Counted from the stretch's first letter, positions 8,411 to 16,443 are shown. The stretch: DNA of 24,978 nt from CAYXVF01 sp964468125 (GCA_964468125.1 CAYXVF010000092.1:1-24978), one strand, 5' to 3'. The notes: generated by a model not told the origin, from the sequence alone. Numbers and translations are program-made.

Positions 8411-10060
8411 ATGGAAGCACAGGCCGTCGAAGCAATTCTGAACAACATCGCGACCGCAGCCGAGCTCTTCGCGTCGGGAACACCGCCGGCGCTCCTCGGC
8501 ACGGTCTGCGGCTCCGAGCCTGCGCAGCGTTTCTGGCGCCACCACCTCGAGCGCATGCAGCCGGAGCTCCGAGCGCGGACGGTGCGCTCGCTCCACGAAG
8601 ATCTGCCGGTAAACCAGGCGTTCGGCCTGCTTCTAATGTGGCAGCGGATCCGAGACGAGCTGTCCCCCGGCGCCGGTGCGCTCCTCGCCTTCGTTTTTGG
8701 GGAAGGCAGTCGAGCGACGCCGCTCACTGAATGCGAAGGCGGGCAGAAACCTGCGATGCACTCCTTTGTTGTGCAGGGCGAGGGATCGGAGCGGCGTAGC
8801 CTCTCGATCGTCGAGCTCGCCCTTCGCACCTTTGCGCCTGTCGAAGCCTACCTGCGCCGCTCGGGCTTTGATGGCGTGGTGGTAAAATGGGGGGATGAGA
8901 TTCAGATCCCCACGCTGCCCCTGCACGGCTCGAGCCGACATTTTGAAGGTGCGGACGTCGTTCGCTTCGTATCGATCAGCGAAATGAACGAAAACCTCTC
9001 TGCCAACAAGGACTGGGTCGGCGTGGACGCATCGGGAAGGGTCACCGCATTCATTCCGCGGCGACCGCTCGGCGAAATGGAACGTCTGGCGGACCGAGGC
9101 CTGATCCAACGTCGCGACGGGAGGCTCTACGGTGGAATCAATCTCGGCTCCATCGCCCTTTCCCGCGTGTTTCTCGACGCGCTCCTCGACGAGTTTTCAG
9201 CCGAGGTAAACGACCCGAGCGCGGACCGAAAGCGAAGGCCCGACCTCGACCCCCAGCTCTTTACTGCCCTCACGATCGCGGCAGTCGACGACGTCGCGCA
9301 GCGAAACACCGCGTGGACACAGAGTGTTCAGGAATCTTCGGCAATGGCAAAGCTCGACGGTGACATGCCTGGGATTCTCGACCGACTTCGGCGGGTGCTC
9401 GACCACTTTGAGTGCCAGCACGGCCGGCCGATCAAGATGGTTGCGATGGATTTCGGCGAGCAGTACTGGGGGGACATCGGTCAGCACCGCGCGATGTTCG
9501 ACCTCTACACCTCTCTTTTGTCCTCGGAGCCACGGGGTCGGATCACGCGGGCGCTGGCGGGATTGGACGACGAGGTCGACGAACGGGGAAACCGGATCGC
9601 AGGAAGCTCGGAAGTAGGTCCGAACGCGCAGGTTGCGCGAAGTGTCCTGATCGATGCGCAGATCCACGAGGGACACATCGAAGACTCGGTCTTGATCGGA
9701 ACACGCTGCTTTAGACTCGACGCACGCGATGCCTTCGACGTGCAGAGCACCGTCGGCGAGCTCGAGCTCTCACCCCGCGCAGGCACCTACCGGCTGGTCG
9801 ACCCGGGCTCGATCGCGCTCCGCTCGGGCGAAAGGATGACGACCGTAGTACTCGAAGAGGGGCACTACCACTTGCGCGTTCACGAAGACGACAACCTTCG
9901 CGACCGAGAAAACACCTACGAGGTGCCGATCCACGGCAATTCGGTCGCCTTCGCGGAGGCCCACCGGTGGGCCCTGGCTTCCAACCCGGAGCGCTGCGAG
10001 GCGCGGCGCAGGGCCCTCGAGGAAGACGCGCGCACGGCGATTGATGCCAAAATGGAATGA
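8411..10060 (+). CDS. Sugar-1-phosphate nucleotidyltransferase-like protein with left-handed beta-helix segment
   Basis: A 549-residue protein I can place by fold but not by name. The start has GGGAG at 8401-8405, five bases upstream. After about 90 mostly helical residues comes FGEGSRATPLTE (96-107) and KP at 113-114, a variant of the nucleotidyltransferase signature G-x-G-T-R-x-x-P-L-T...KP. GD at 161-162 fits the metal-binding Asp. Residues 240-350 include YGGINLGSIALS, typical of the sugar-binding half. Residues 393-440 (GNRIAGSSEVGPNAQVARSV onward) show the repeat pattern of a left-handed beta-helix, and 450-515 look like a beta-sandwich. The arrangement recalls UDP-GlcNAc pyrophosphorylase or the guanylyltransferase half of bifunctional fucokinase/GDP-fucose enzymes, but the N-terminal extension and divergent signature set it apart. 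Nucleotide and sugar are unknown. Confidence 0.7.
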   Translation: MEAQAVEAILNNIATAAELFASGTPPALLGTVCGSEPAQRFWRHHLERMQPELRARTVRSLHEDLPVNQAFGLLLMWQRIRDELSPGAGALLAFVFGEGSRATPLTECEGGQKPAMHSFVVQGEGSERRSLSIVELALRTFAPVEAYLRRSGFDGVVVKWGDEIQIPTLPLHGSSRHFEGADVVRFVSISEMNENLSANKDWVGVDASGRVTAFIPRRPLGEMERLADRGLIQRRDGRLYGGINLGSIALSRVFLDALLDEFSAEVNDPSADRKRRPDLDPQLFTALTIAAVDDVAQRNTAWTQSVQESSAMAKLDGDMPGILDRLRRVLDHFECQHGRPIKMVAMDFGEQYWGDIGQHRAMFDLYTSLLSSEPRGRITRALAGLDDEVDERGNRIAGSSEVGPNAQVARSVLIDAQIHEGHIEDSVLIGTRCFRLDARDAFDVQSTVGELELSPRAGTYRLVDPGSIALRSGERMTTVVLEEGHYHLRVHEDDNLRDRENTYEVPIHGNSVAFAEAHRWALASNPERCEARRRALEEDARTAIDAKME

Positions 10061-10135
10061 CACCGAGTCGCGCGATCCATTTGCGCCCTCGCCCATCCCC
10101 CCCCACCCTAGGCCCGTCAAAACGAGGAGAAGACC

Positions 10136-10795
10136 ATGGGACAAACATTGGTGATCGGATCGAATCGCGGTATCGGACTGGAAGTCGTCCGACAGCTCGC
10201 GAAACGTGGAGCCTCTGTAATTGCAGCCTGTCGGCGCGCGTCGGACGAGCTTCGGGCGCTGCAGGGAGTCCAGGTCCTGGAAGGAGTCGACATCACCGAC
10301 GAAGGGTCGCTTCACACGCTGCACGATCGCGTCGAGGGGCTTTCGGAGCTGTGGGTGATCGCAGGAGTTCTCTCTCGCGTCACCCTCGATGAGCTCGACC
10401 TCGACTCCATCCGACGGCAGTTCGAGGTGAACTCCCTGGGCCCGCTCCGCGCAGTCGCGGCCCTTCGCGACCGGCTCGAAAAAGGCGCCAAAGTCGCGCT
10501 GCTCACTAGCCGCATGGGCTCGATCGCGGACAACACGAGCGGCAGCAGCTATGGCTATCGCATGTCGAAAGCCGCTTTGAACATGGCGGGACGTTCATTG
10601 GCCCACGACCTGCGCGGCGCGAATGTGTCTGTCATCCTGCTTCATCCGGGCTACGTGCGCACCGACATGACCGGCAACACGGGACACATCGACCCTGAGG
10701 AATCCGCCGCGGGTTTGATCGCGCGAGTCGATGCACTCACGCCCGAGAGCTCCGGTAGCTTCTTCCATCAGAACGGCGAAGAGCTGCCCTGGTAG
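10136..10795 (+). CDS. Short-chain dehydrogenase/reductase (SDR)
   Basis: A 219-residue NAD(P)-dependent oxidoreductase. AGGAG at 10123-10127 supports the start at 10136. The Rossmann glycine motif is GSNRGIG at residues 8-14, Asn99 is in FEVNSLGPL, catalytic Ser125 is in LLTSRMGSI, and Tyr141/Lys145 form the YxxxK motif. PGYVRTDM at 171-178 is the usual post-catalytic turn. The NNAG motif is altered to VIAGVLS. The compact length and motif style resemble the C-factor/sniffer group of SDRs, which includes myxobacterial CsgA, but substrate cannot be told. It lies 75 bases after the nucleotidyltransferase-like gene on the same strand, so the two may share a transcript; a C-rich run separates them. 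Confidence 0.9.
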   Translation: MGQTLVIGSNRGIGLEVVRQLAKRGASVIAACRRASDELRALQGVQVLEGVDITDEGSLHTLHDRVEGLSELWVIAGVLSRVTLDELDLDSIRRQFEVNSLGPLRAVAALRDRLEKGAKVALLTSRMGSIADNTSGSSYGYRMSKAALNMAGRSLAHDLRGANVSVILLHPGYVRTDMTGNTGHIDPEESAAGLIARVDALTPESSGSFFHQNGEELPW

Positions 10796-10828
10796 TGGCG
10801 GTGCATGCTGGTCGCGCCTGAGTGACCC

Positions 10829-12298
10829 TCAGTTCTTCGCTGGGAACGCTTTGAGAACCTCACGGGTGAGATCCCAGCGATTGAATCCCTGCTTGCCGTA
10901 GTCGAGCCCGCGTCGCACGATCACGAGGTCCTGCGACGGGACGATCACCACATATTGGCCGCGATTTCCGGCGGTCGCGTAGGCGTCCTTTGGAATATCC
11001 GTGCGGTCGTCCGGGACCAGCCAGAACTGGCCTCCGTACACGTTGCCGCGCGACGCGGTCGACGGGGCAGGTGTACGTACGAAGTCGATCCACGCCTCGG
11101 AGAGCAGCCGCTCGCCGTTCCAAACCCCGCCGTTTGCGTAGAGCAATCCGAAGCGCGCGAGGTCTCGGGCGTTCGTATAGACCTGACTGCTCAGGATGAA
11201 ATCGCCGAAGCGATCGGTACTGAGCAATGTGTTGCGCATGCCGACCTTCTCGAGGAGCGCTTCCCGAGGAAAGCGGTGATAAGCCTCCTCGGAGCCGAGG
11301 GCGCGCTTCATTGCGTAGACCGCCAGCAGCGTGTCGTAGTTTTCGTAGTCCCAGTGACTCCCGGGCTCACGAACGAGACCGCGTCGCCGTGCGCCCTCGA
11401 CAGAGCTCGCCCCCGCCCAGTAGGCGAGGCCCGATCCGGTTGCGTACTCCATGTTGAAGCTGTCTACCGGGTAGAGCCCGCTCGACATGTTGAGCACGTG
11501 TCTCAGGGTGATCGCCTCCCGAGGGTCGGGCGCATCGCCCGGGAGGTCCGGAAGCCAATCGAGAGACAGGGAGGCATCGAGGTCGAGGTCCCCCCGATCC
11601 ACCAACATGCCGATCAGAGTCACAGCGATGCTCTTCGCGGTCGACCACGTGCGTGTTCGAGTCTCGCGTGTGACGCCTTGCGCGTAGCGCTCGAGTACGA
11701 TGTCTCCCTGATGCACGACGAGCAGACTCAGAGTCACCTGCTCCGCTGACTCGCGATCAAACGCCCAGGTCGCGGCGGCCTCGAGTGCCTGCCGATCGAC
11801 CTCGGCTGAAAGTGCCTTCTCTCTCACCCGGTCCCCATCCGGCCAATCGATGGCATCCGTGTCCAGCTTCGCCCAGGGTTCGAGCGCGGGGAGCGCATCG
11901 AGATCCGAGAGCCCCTGGTCGGGCCCCAAAACGATGCAGCCTATGCCCTCACGAAATGCCGCGATCACCTCCCGCTGCGCCCCGCGGACGGTGACCGACA
12001 CCGCGCGCGACTCGTCGAAGACGACAAAGCGCTCCGTCGGCGGAGTGAAACGAGGGGCAGACAGATAGCGGAGCTCCTGGGCCTTCACCTGCTCCAAGGT
12101 TCGCTTCGAGGTGAACAGCCCATTGCAGGTCAGCACCGCTTGAACGCCCGCGTTGCTCAGGGCGCGGTTCGCGCCGAAGTAGTCAAAGGGCCCGTTCTGG
12201 TGGACCAGGGCCGGTTCAGCTCGGGTGACGACTTCCGGCGACGTGTCCGCGGCCGCACAGGCGCAAGACAGCAAAAGCATGGCGATGGATGGGCGCAT
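10829..12298 (-). CDS. Serine hydrolase of the beta-lactamase (class C/esterase) fold, lipoprotein
   Basis: A 489-residue envelope hydrolase. The ATG at 12298 is chosen as it is followed by a short lipoprotein signal, MRPSIAMLLLSC, with Cys12 (or Cys14) as the lipid site; the frame stays open upstream without a signal. Residues 30-165 form a separate N-terminal domain I do not recognise. The catalytic domain (about 165-480) has S219-T-A-K222 (SxxK nucleophile and base), Y318-E-N (YxN) and an AGNRGQ segment at 443-448 in the place of the KTG/HxG strand. This is the pattern of penicillin-binding-protein-like esterases and 6-aminohexanoate-hydrolase (NylB-like) proteins rather than a resistance beta-lactamase. 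Substrate unknown. A five-base hairpin (CTGAG at 10818-10822, CTCAG at 10828-10832) overlaps the stop. Confidence 0.88.
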   Translation of the reverse strand: MRPSIAMLLLSCACAAADTSPEVVTRAEPALVHQNGPFDYFGANRALSNAGVQAVLTCNGLFTSKRTLEQVKAQELRYLSAPRFTPPTERFVVFDESRAVSVTVRGAQREVIAAFREGIGCIVLGPDQGLSDLDALPALEPWAKLDTDAIDWPDGDRVREKALSAEVDRQALEAAATWAFDRESAEQVTLSLLVVHQGDIVLERYAQGVTRETRTRTWSTAKSIAVTLIGMLVDRGDLDLDASLSLDWLPDLPGDAPDPREAITLRHVLNMSSGLYPVDSFNMEYATGSGLAYWAGASSVEGARRRGLVREPGSHWDYENYDTLLAVYAMKRALGSEEAYHRFPREALLEKVGMRNTLLSTDRFGDFILSSQVYTNARDLARFGLLYANGGVWNGERLLSEAWIDFVRTPAPSTASRGNVYGGQFWLVPDDRTDIPKDAYATAGNRGQYVVIVPSQDLVIVRRGLDYGKQGFNRWDLTREVLKAFPAKN

Positions 12299-12343
12299 GA
12301 CGCGCAGCTTGCCCCGAAGGCTCGGCTCTGATCCACTAGGCCC

Positions 12344-12814
12344 ATGGCAAATCCCGAATCCGGCGATCAGACGCTGCAGCACACCGACGGCACGGTCCCA
12401 GCCGCCCCCCCGAAGAAAAAGCCTCACCACTGGCGCTTGCGGGCCGGCGCGGTGAGCTCGGGACTGCTCCTCATCGGTGGTTTCGTGCTCCCCTGGGTTC
12501 AGATCGGCGAGATCGCGAGGGTGAGTGGACTCGAGCTGATGATCAGCGACAACGCGGCCGTGAACGCCGCGGTGGGACCGATTCAGCGCGGATTGATCAG
12601 CCTCATTCCCATCACCGGTCTCGTGCTGATTTTTTGGGGGATCCGCAACCTGCCGGGGCTGCGATGGTCGCTCATCGGCGGCGGTCTGGTGCTCCTGGTA
12701 TTCGGGATGGTCGTCGTAATGACCATCTTCATTCAGGTCACCTCACTCGGCTTGTGGCTCGTCGTCGGCGGTCTGCTGATCGCTCTCATCGTCGGTGGCG
12801 TCGTGAAGACCTGA
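12344..12814 (+). CDS. Small membrane protein with four predicted helices
   Basis: A 156-residue protein with a polar, Pro/Lys-rich N-terminus (1-32) followed by hydrophobic stretches at about 35-54, 83-100, 107-130 and 134-154, separated by short polar turns. The last three are almost continuous and Gly/Val/Leu-rich. No family recognised. The start lies 45 bases from the divergent hydrolase start and lacks a strong ribosome-binding site, so the exact start is uncertain. It ends tail-to-tail with the CAP-domain gene inside a perfect palindrome. Confidence 0.75.
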   Translation: MANPESGDQTLQHTDGTVPAAPPKKKPHHWRLRAGAVSSGLLLIGGFVLPWVQIGEIARVSGLELMISDNAAVNAAVGPIQRGLISLIPITGLVLIFWGIRNLPGLRWSLIGGGLVLLVFGMVVVMTIFIQVTSLGLWLVVGGLLIALIVGGVVKT

Positions 12815-12828
12815 CGCCCTAGGGCGTC
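12813..12828. terminator. Perfect 16-base palindrome across two convergent stop codons
   Basis: GACGCCCTAGGGCGTC covers the TGA of the small membrane protein (12812-12814) and the TAG of the CAP-domain gene (12821-12819). As RNA it can fold on either strand as a six-pair GC-rich stem with a CUAG loop. No T-tract follows on either side, so a bidirectional terminator role is likely but unproven. Confidence 0.45.
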
Positions 12829-13562
12829 GCGTCCCTGAAGGTCACTGTTCCATCTGGGGATTCGAAGCGCAGGAGCCTGCCGGACGCTCCCTGCAGTGCT
12901 TTGTCCCTCGCGATCACGGTCACCGCTTCGCAGAAGCCGTGTGTTCGGGTGACGCCGGGCCCGATCGAATGCTCCGAGCGAGCCATGTCCGGGGCCGTAA
13001 TCGCGTAGCCTTGGGCGCTGCGCGTTGCGTTCTGCACTCGGAACTTCACCATCGCCGAGAGCGGTCGACCAAACATCTGCACCGCAAAATACGCGCCGCT
13101 GTCGGGCGCACGGGCCACCGCGACCGCGATCTCGATCACTTCGCGTGCCAACATGTTTTCGCGATGGTGCGGCGATTCGCGCCAGCCTATGAAGAGCGCT
13201 TTGCCGAGCGTTTTCGACTCGATGGGCCGTGAATCGTACTCGTATTCGATGTTCTCGCGAACCGCGCAGTAGCGATACCCCGCCGCCCCCGCTCGCTGCG
13301 CTGGCGTGCGCCCGTCGGCCTCGTGGCCGTAGGTCTGCGTCTTCGCCATGTACCGGGCAAAGCCCTTCGCCGCTTTGCCCAGCTCCGTGCTCGTCGAGAG
13401 CGGTGGAAGTCCATTCTTCTTGCGAAACGCGTTGGTGCGCTCGATCACCTCGGCCGCAACCACCTGGGCGTCCGCGTCGGCCCCCGGCGCTTTCGGAAGC
13501 GTTCGGTCCATCGACGCCGTTCCAACCGGGAGCAGGACGAGCAACGGGAGAATCATGCGCAT
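12819..13562 (-). CDS. Secreted CAP (SCP/PR-1) domain protein
   Basis: A 247-residue exported protein. The signal peptide is MRMILPLLVLLPVGTAS (cleavage near residue 17). The CAP domain spans about 35-170: an N-terminal helix with ERTNAFRKKNGLPPL, YGHEADGRTPAQRA with the first conserved His, RENI, the helix FIGWRESPHHRENML carrying the second conserved His and acidic residue, and the strand YFAVQMFG. These residues form the shallow CAP cavity. A C-terminal part (about 175-247) is Ser/Thr- and beta-rich and not recognised. CAP proteins in other organisms bind sterols or fatty acids (Pry1-type) or act as proteases, so a sterol-binding role in this sterol-gene neighbourhood is a testable but speculative idea. 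Confidence 0.9.
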   Translation of the reverse strand: MRMILPLLVLLPVGTASMDRTLPKAPGADADAQVVAAEVIERTNAFRKKNGLPPLSTSTELGKAAKGFARYMAKTQTYGHEADGRTPAQRAGAAGYRYCAVRENIEYEYDSRPIESKTLGKALFIGWRESPHHRENMLAREVIEIAVAVARAPDSGAYFAVQMFGRPLSAMVKFRVQNATRSAQGYAITAPDMARSEHSIGPGVTRTHGFCEAVTVIARDKALQGASGRLLRFESPDGTVTFRDATP

Positions 13563-13649
13563 GGGATTAGCCTAAGGCGTGAGGTCGTCGTCGTCGAGGC
13601 TGACGGCGCCTTGCCTTTGGACGGGACCTGCGTAAATCTCTGCGCCCTC

Positions 13650-14372
13650 GTGAATGTTCAGTCGCAATTGCTCGCCTATGCGCTCGGCTTGGCTGCGAGC
13701 CCATTGCCGATCTTGGCCCTCCTCGTCGTCATGATCACCCCACGTGCCCGGGCCAACACGGCCGCCTTTCTCGCGGGCTGGGTCGGCGCGGCGATAGCCC
13801 TCACGGTTCTCGCCTCGATCCTGGGCCTCGACGCCTATCTCAGCGAAGGCGCGAGTCCATTTCTGCGCAACGCGACGCTCGCGCTTGGCATTGCCCTCGT
13901 CCTGGGTGCAGGCGGTGCATTGCTCTTCAGCACGCGACGCTCGAGTCAATCACCGCGCGTCTTGCAGGCGATCGACTCGATCGGTCCACCGGGTGCTCTG
14001 TTGCTCGGAATGAGTCTCGTTGCGCTCAACGCAAAGAATGCGAGCTTGGCCCTTCTCGGGGGCGTGCACATCGCGGCGACCTCGAATTCCACGCTCGACC
14101 ATGCGAGTCTCACCGCTTTGTTCGTTGCGATCGCTTCCGCGACGCTCGTGCTGCCCGCCTTGCTATTCTTCGTCGCGGGACGTCGCGCAACGGAGCTGCT
14201 CGCGCCGCTTCGCGCCTGGATGGCGCGCAACTTGAGGCGCTTGCTCTACTTGGTCATCGTCGTGATCGGCTTTGCGCTCGTGCGCGCGGGGCTCGAGCCT
14301 CAGGCCAGGCGCGTCGCCGAATCCGATGCGGCGGTCTCGCCAGAGATTCGGCCCGAAGCCCGAAACCACTGA
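13650..14372 (+). CDS. GAP/Sap (SfLAP)-family integral membrane protein
   Basis: A 240-residue polytopic protein with about six helices. The frame is open far upstream, but that part reads as a shadow of the CAP gene. I choose GTG at 13650 because the first membrane segment (LLAYALGLAASPLPILALLVV) follows at once; no good ribosome-binding site is seen, so this start is tentative. The proline-containing first helix, then TPRARANTAAFLAGWVGAA with its basic loop, match the GAP/Sap family (LysE-like fold). Mycobacterial members are needed for surface display of glycopeptidolipids and sulfolipids. The last 73 bases overlap, antisense, the 3' end of the sterol reductase gene. A role in moving sterols or their precursors is only suggested by location. 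Confidence 0.72.
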   Translation: MNVQSQLLAYALGLAASPLPILALLVVMITPRARANTAAFLAGWVGAAIALTVLASILGLDAYLSEGASPFLRNATLALGIALVLGAGGALLFSTRRSSQSPRVLQAIDSIGPPGALLLGMSLVALNAKNASLALLGGVHIAATSNSTLDHASLTALFVAIASATLVLPALLFFVAGRRATELLAPLRAWMARNLRRLLYLVIVVIGFALVRAGLEPQARRVAESDAAVSPEIRPEARNH

Positions 14373-15328
14373 ACCGCTTCGGCGAAGGCGTCGCGCACGG
14401 GGAGAACGCGGTAGCCGAGCTCTTCTTGCGCTTTCGAGCAATCCCCATGCTTGCCACTCGTGAGCAGCCGAATCGAGTGGTAGTTGAACCGCGGCATCAC
14501 CTGCGGAAAGAAGCGCCGCTCAACCCAGTCCTTCACGATTGCGACCCACTGCATGAACCTCGGCGGAATCCGAAGCCGAGGCCGTGGAACACCGGTGAAT
14601 TCCTCGAGCCAATCGAGGATCTGATCGATGCTGTGCACCTCTCCGGTCAACAGGTAGCGCTCGCCTGGACGACCTCGTTCGAGGGCGCTCAGATGCCCGT
14701 CCACCACTGAGTGGACCGACACCCAATCGAAGCCACCCGGGACGTAGGCCCGCATGCGACGTCGGGCGAATTCGAGGATCGTGTTTCCGACGAGAGAAGG
14801 ACGGTAGTCGTGAGGACCTACGATCGCCGAGGGATTGACCACGCATACCTCGAGTCCCCGCGCGGCCGCCTGAAACACCGGGATCTCCGAGTGGGCCTTC
14901 GAGCGCTCGTAGTCCATCACCGGCTCGAAGGGATCGAGCCAGTCGTCTTCCGTACTCGGCTCACCGTTGCGACCGCTGACCGCACCGAAGCTGCTCGTAT
15001 GCACCGCACGCTTCACCCCGGCATCCAGTGCCGCGTCCATCAAGAAACGGGTGCCCTCGACGTTGACCTTCATCAAGGCCTCGCGGTCACCCTCCCGCGT
15101 GCTGACCATGGCGGCGCAGTGAAAGAGCGCCTCGCAGCCATCAACCGCCGCTCGAAGCGCATCGCGGTCGCCGAGATCGCCGACGACGCGCTCCACTTCG
15201 AGCCCTTCGATCGCCTCGGTCGGGCTGCCAGGGCGCAGAAGCACGCGTACCGCATCGCCGCGCGCACAGAGGCGGCGCACCAAATTGGCGCCGAGATGCC
15301 CAGTAGCCCCGGTGACCAGCGTCTTCAT
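14300..15328 (-). CDS. sdmB: NAD(P)-dependent sterol reductase/3-beta-HSD-like (SdmB-type), HpnA-like epimerase fold
   Basis: A 342-residue extended SDR. The start at 15328 overlaps the Rieske gene stop as ATGA, so the two are translationally coupled. Motifs: TGATGHLG at 6-13 for NAD(P), Ser112/113 in HTSSFGAV, and Y140-ERS-K144. Family resemblance is to HpnA (hopanoid-associated epimerase) and to 3-beta-hydroxysteroid dehydrogenase/decarboxylases. Established knowledge: in Methylococcus capsulatus the Rieske oxygenase SdmA and the NAD(P)-dependent reductase SdmB remove a C-4 methyl group from sterols. The coupling to a Rieske oxygenase, and the divergent squalene-epoxidase and oxidosqualene-cyclase genes, point to SdmB rather than HpnA. 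Expected reaction: oxidative decarboxylation of the C-4 carboxylate and/or reduction of the 3-keto product. The assignment rests mainly on context. Another SDR role in the pathway is possible. Confidence 0.78.
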   Translation of the reverse strand: MKTLVTGATGHLGANLVRRLCARGDAVRVLLRPGSPTEAIEGLEVERVVGDLGDRDALRAAVDGCEALFHCAAMVSTREGDREALMKVNVEGTRFLMDAALDAGVKRAVHTSSFGAVSGRNGEPSTEDDWLDPFEPVMDYERSKAHSEIPVFQAAARGLEVCVVNPSAIVGPHDYRPSLVGNTILEFARRRMRAYVPGGFDWVSVHSVVDGHLSALERGRPGERYLLTGEVHSIDQILDWLEEFTGVPRPRLRIPPRFMQWVAIVKDWVERRFFPQVMPRFNYHSIRLLTSGKHGDCSKAQEELGYRVLPVRDAFAEAVQWFRASGRISGETAASDSATRLA

Positions 15329-16443
15329 GAATCCGCGTCCGTGCTCGCCTCGTGCCTCCGGGCTCGGGCCTCGACCGCCGAGGCCCGAGCGGCCCAGTCG
15401 TCCCACTTCTCGCACGTCATCTGCTGGAACTCGGGCACGATCGGGTTGAGCTCAACGAAGGGTTTGTCCGAGTGCCGATCGAAACCGAGCTGTTCTTGCT
15501 CGAGCGCGAACTTGTCCTCCGCCAAGAGCGGCTTGATGTAGAAGGCGTTCGCGAGCGCGAGTGCCGGGCGCTTGAGGAAGCTCGGTAGCGTCAGCCGCGT
15601 CCAGGGGATCCTGATCGGTCCGAACAAGAAGATGAAGAAGCACCGGGTGGTTCGCTCGTCCTGGGGCAACATGAACAACCAGTGCAAATACTTCCCGGCG
15701 ATGTCCGAGCCCTGGTACGGATACTGGTACCAGAGACGGATCTCGTCGAGACCATCCTGGTCCGCCATCAACCGAGACAACGACCCTTCGTGAAAGGACG
15801 TGTCGTAGACGACGTTGATCGTGTCGTTCTCGCGCCAGTGCTCGCGCAAAACGGGCTTGGTGAACGGTTGCTTGTTCCGATGCAAAAAAGCGTGGTTGAA
15901 GTCACACACGTTCTCCACAATCATGGAGAAGTGCGCCCCGATCGTCACAGCGATCGGGATCGTTGGCCACGGACTGTCACCTCGTAGCTGCGGGATTTCC
16001 GGCAGAGGAACGCGCTCCGCGAGCTCAGGGTCCCCGGGGAAGATCCAAATCAATCCGTAGGCGATCCGAACCGGATAGGAGCGAATTTTGATCCGCGGCA
16101 TCTTCGTGCGGTTCTTGCCGAGATCGTGGGAGATGGCGACACACTTCCCACACCCGTCGTAGGTCCATCCGTGGTACTGGCAGGCGATGTTTTCTCCCTG
16201 CACGAGCCCTGCGGTCAGAGGCAATTGTCGATGCGCGCAACGATTTTCGACCGCCCGCACGATCCCGTCTTCCCCACGGTACAGGGCGATGGACTCGCCC
16301 CAGAAGCGCACCTCTTGAACGCGCCCCCGAGCAAGGGCCGCGTCGCGCTCGACGGCGTACCAGTAATCGGCGTTCGGCCCCACGCGCCGAACGCGCCGCG
16401 CTCGGGGCTCTCGGACTGGTGTCTCCCTGACAGTACTCGACAT
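15325..16443 (-). CDS. sdmA: Rieske [2Fe-2S] non-heme iron oxygenase, SdmA-type sterol C-4 demethylase
   Basis: A 372-residue soluble oxygenase alpha subunit. The ATG at 16443 has GGGAGG (16454-16449) five bases upstream; the alternative ATG at 16464 does not. Rieske cluster ligands are C69-A-H71 and C88-Q-Y-H91. The mononuclear iron site is D181-F-N-H184-A-F-L-H188 in a VENVCDFNH context, and D310 in AEDKFALEQ is a candidate third ligand. This is the architecture of oxygenases acting on steroids and other hydrophobic rings. Context (coupled reductase, divergent sterol-ring-forming operon) fits SdmA, which oxidises a C-4 methyl of lanosterol-type sterols to the carboxylate. The electron donors (ferredoxin and ferredoxin reductase) are not in this window. 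A different sterol hydroxylation or desaturation, as in cholesterol 7-desaturase, cannot be excluded. Confidence 0.82.
   Translation of the reverse strand: MSSTVRETPVREPRARRVRRVGPNADYWYAVERDAALARGRVQEVRFWGESIALYRGEDGIVRAVENRCAHRQLPLTAGLVQGENIACQYHGWTYDGCGKCVAISHDLGKNRTKMPRIKIRSYPVRIAYGLIWIFPGDPELAERVPLPEIPQLRGDSPWPTIPIAVTIGAHFSMIVENVCDFNHAFLHRNKQPFTKPVLREHWRENDTINVVYDTSFHEGSLSRLMADQDGLDEIRLWYQYPYQGSDIAGKYLHWLFMLPQDERTTRCFFIFLFGPIRIPWTRLTLPSFLKRPALALANAFYIKPLLAEDKFALEQEQLGFDRHSDKPFVELNPIVPEFQQMTCEKWDDWAARASAVEARARRHEASTDADS

Noticed and set aside
10829..12298. Antibiotic-resistance beta-lactamase
   Set aside because: It has SxxK and YxN but no KTG triad, is a lipoprotein with an extra N-terminal domain, and fits the esterase/PBP-like hydrolase group better.
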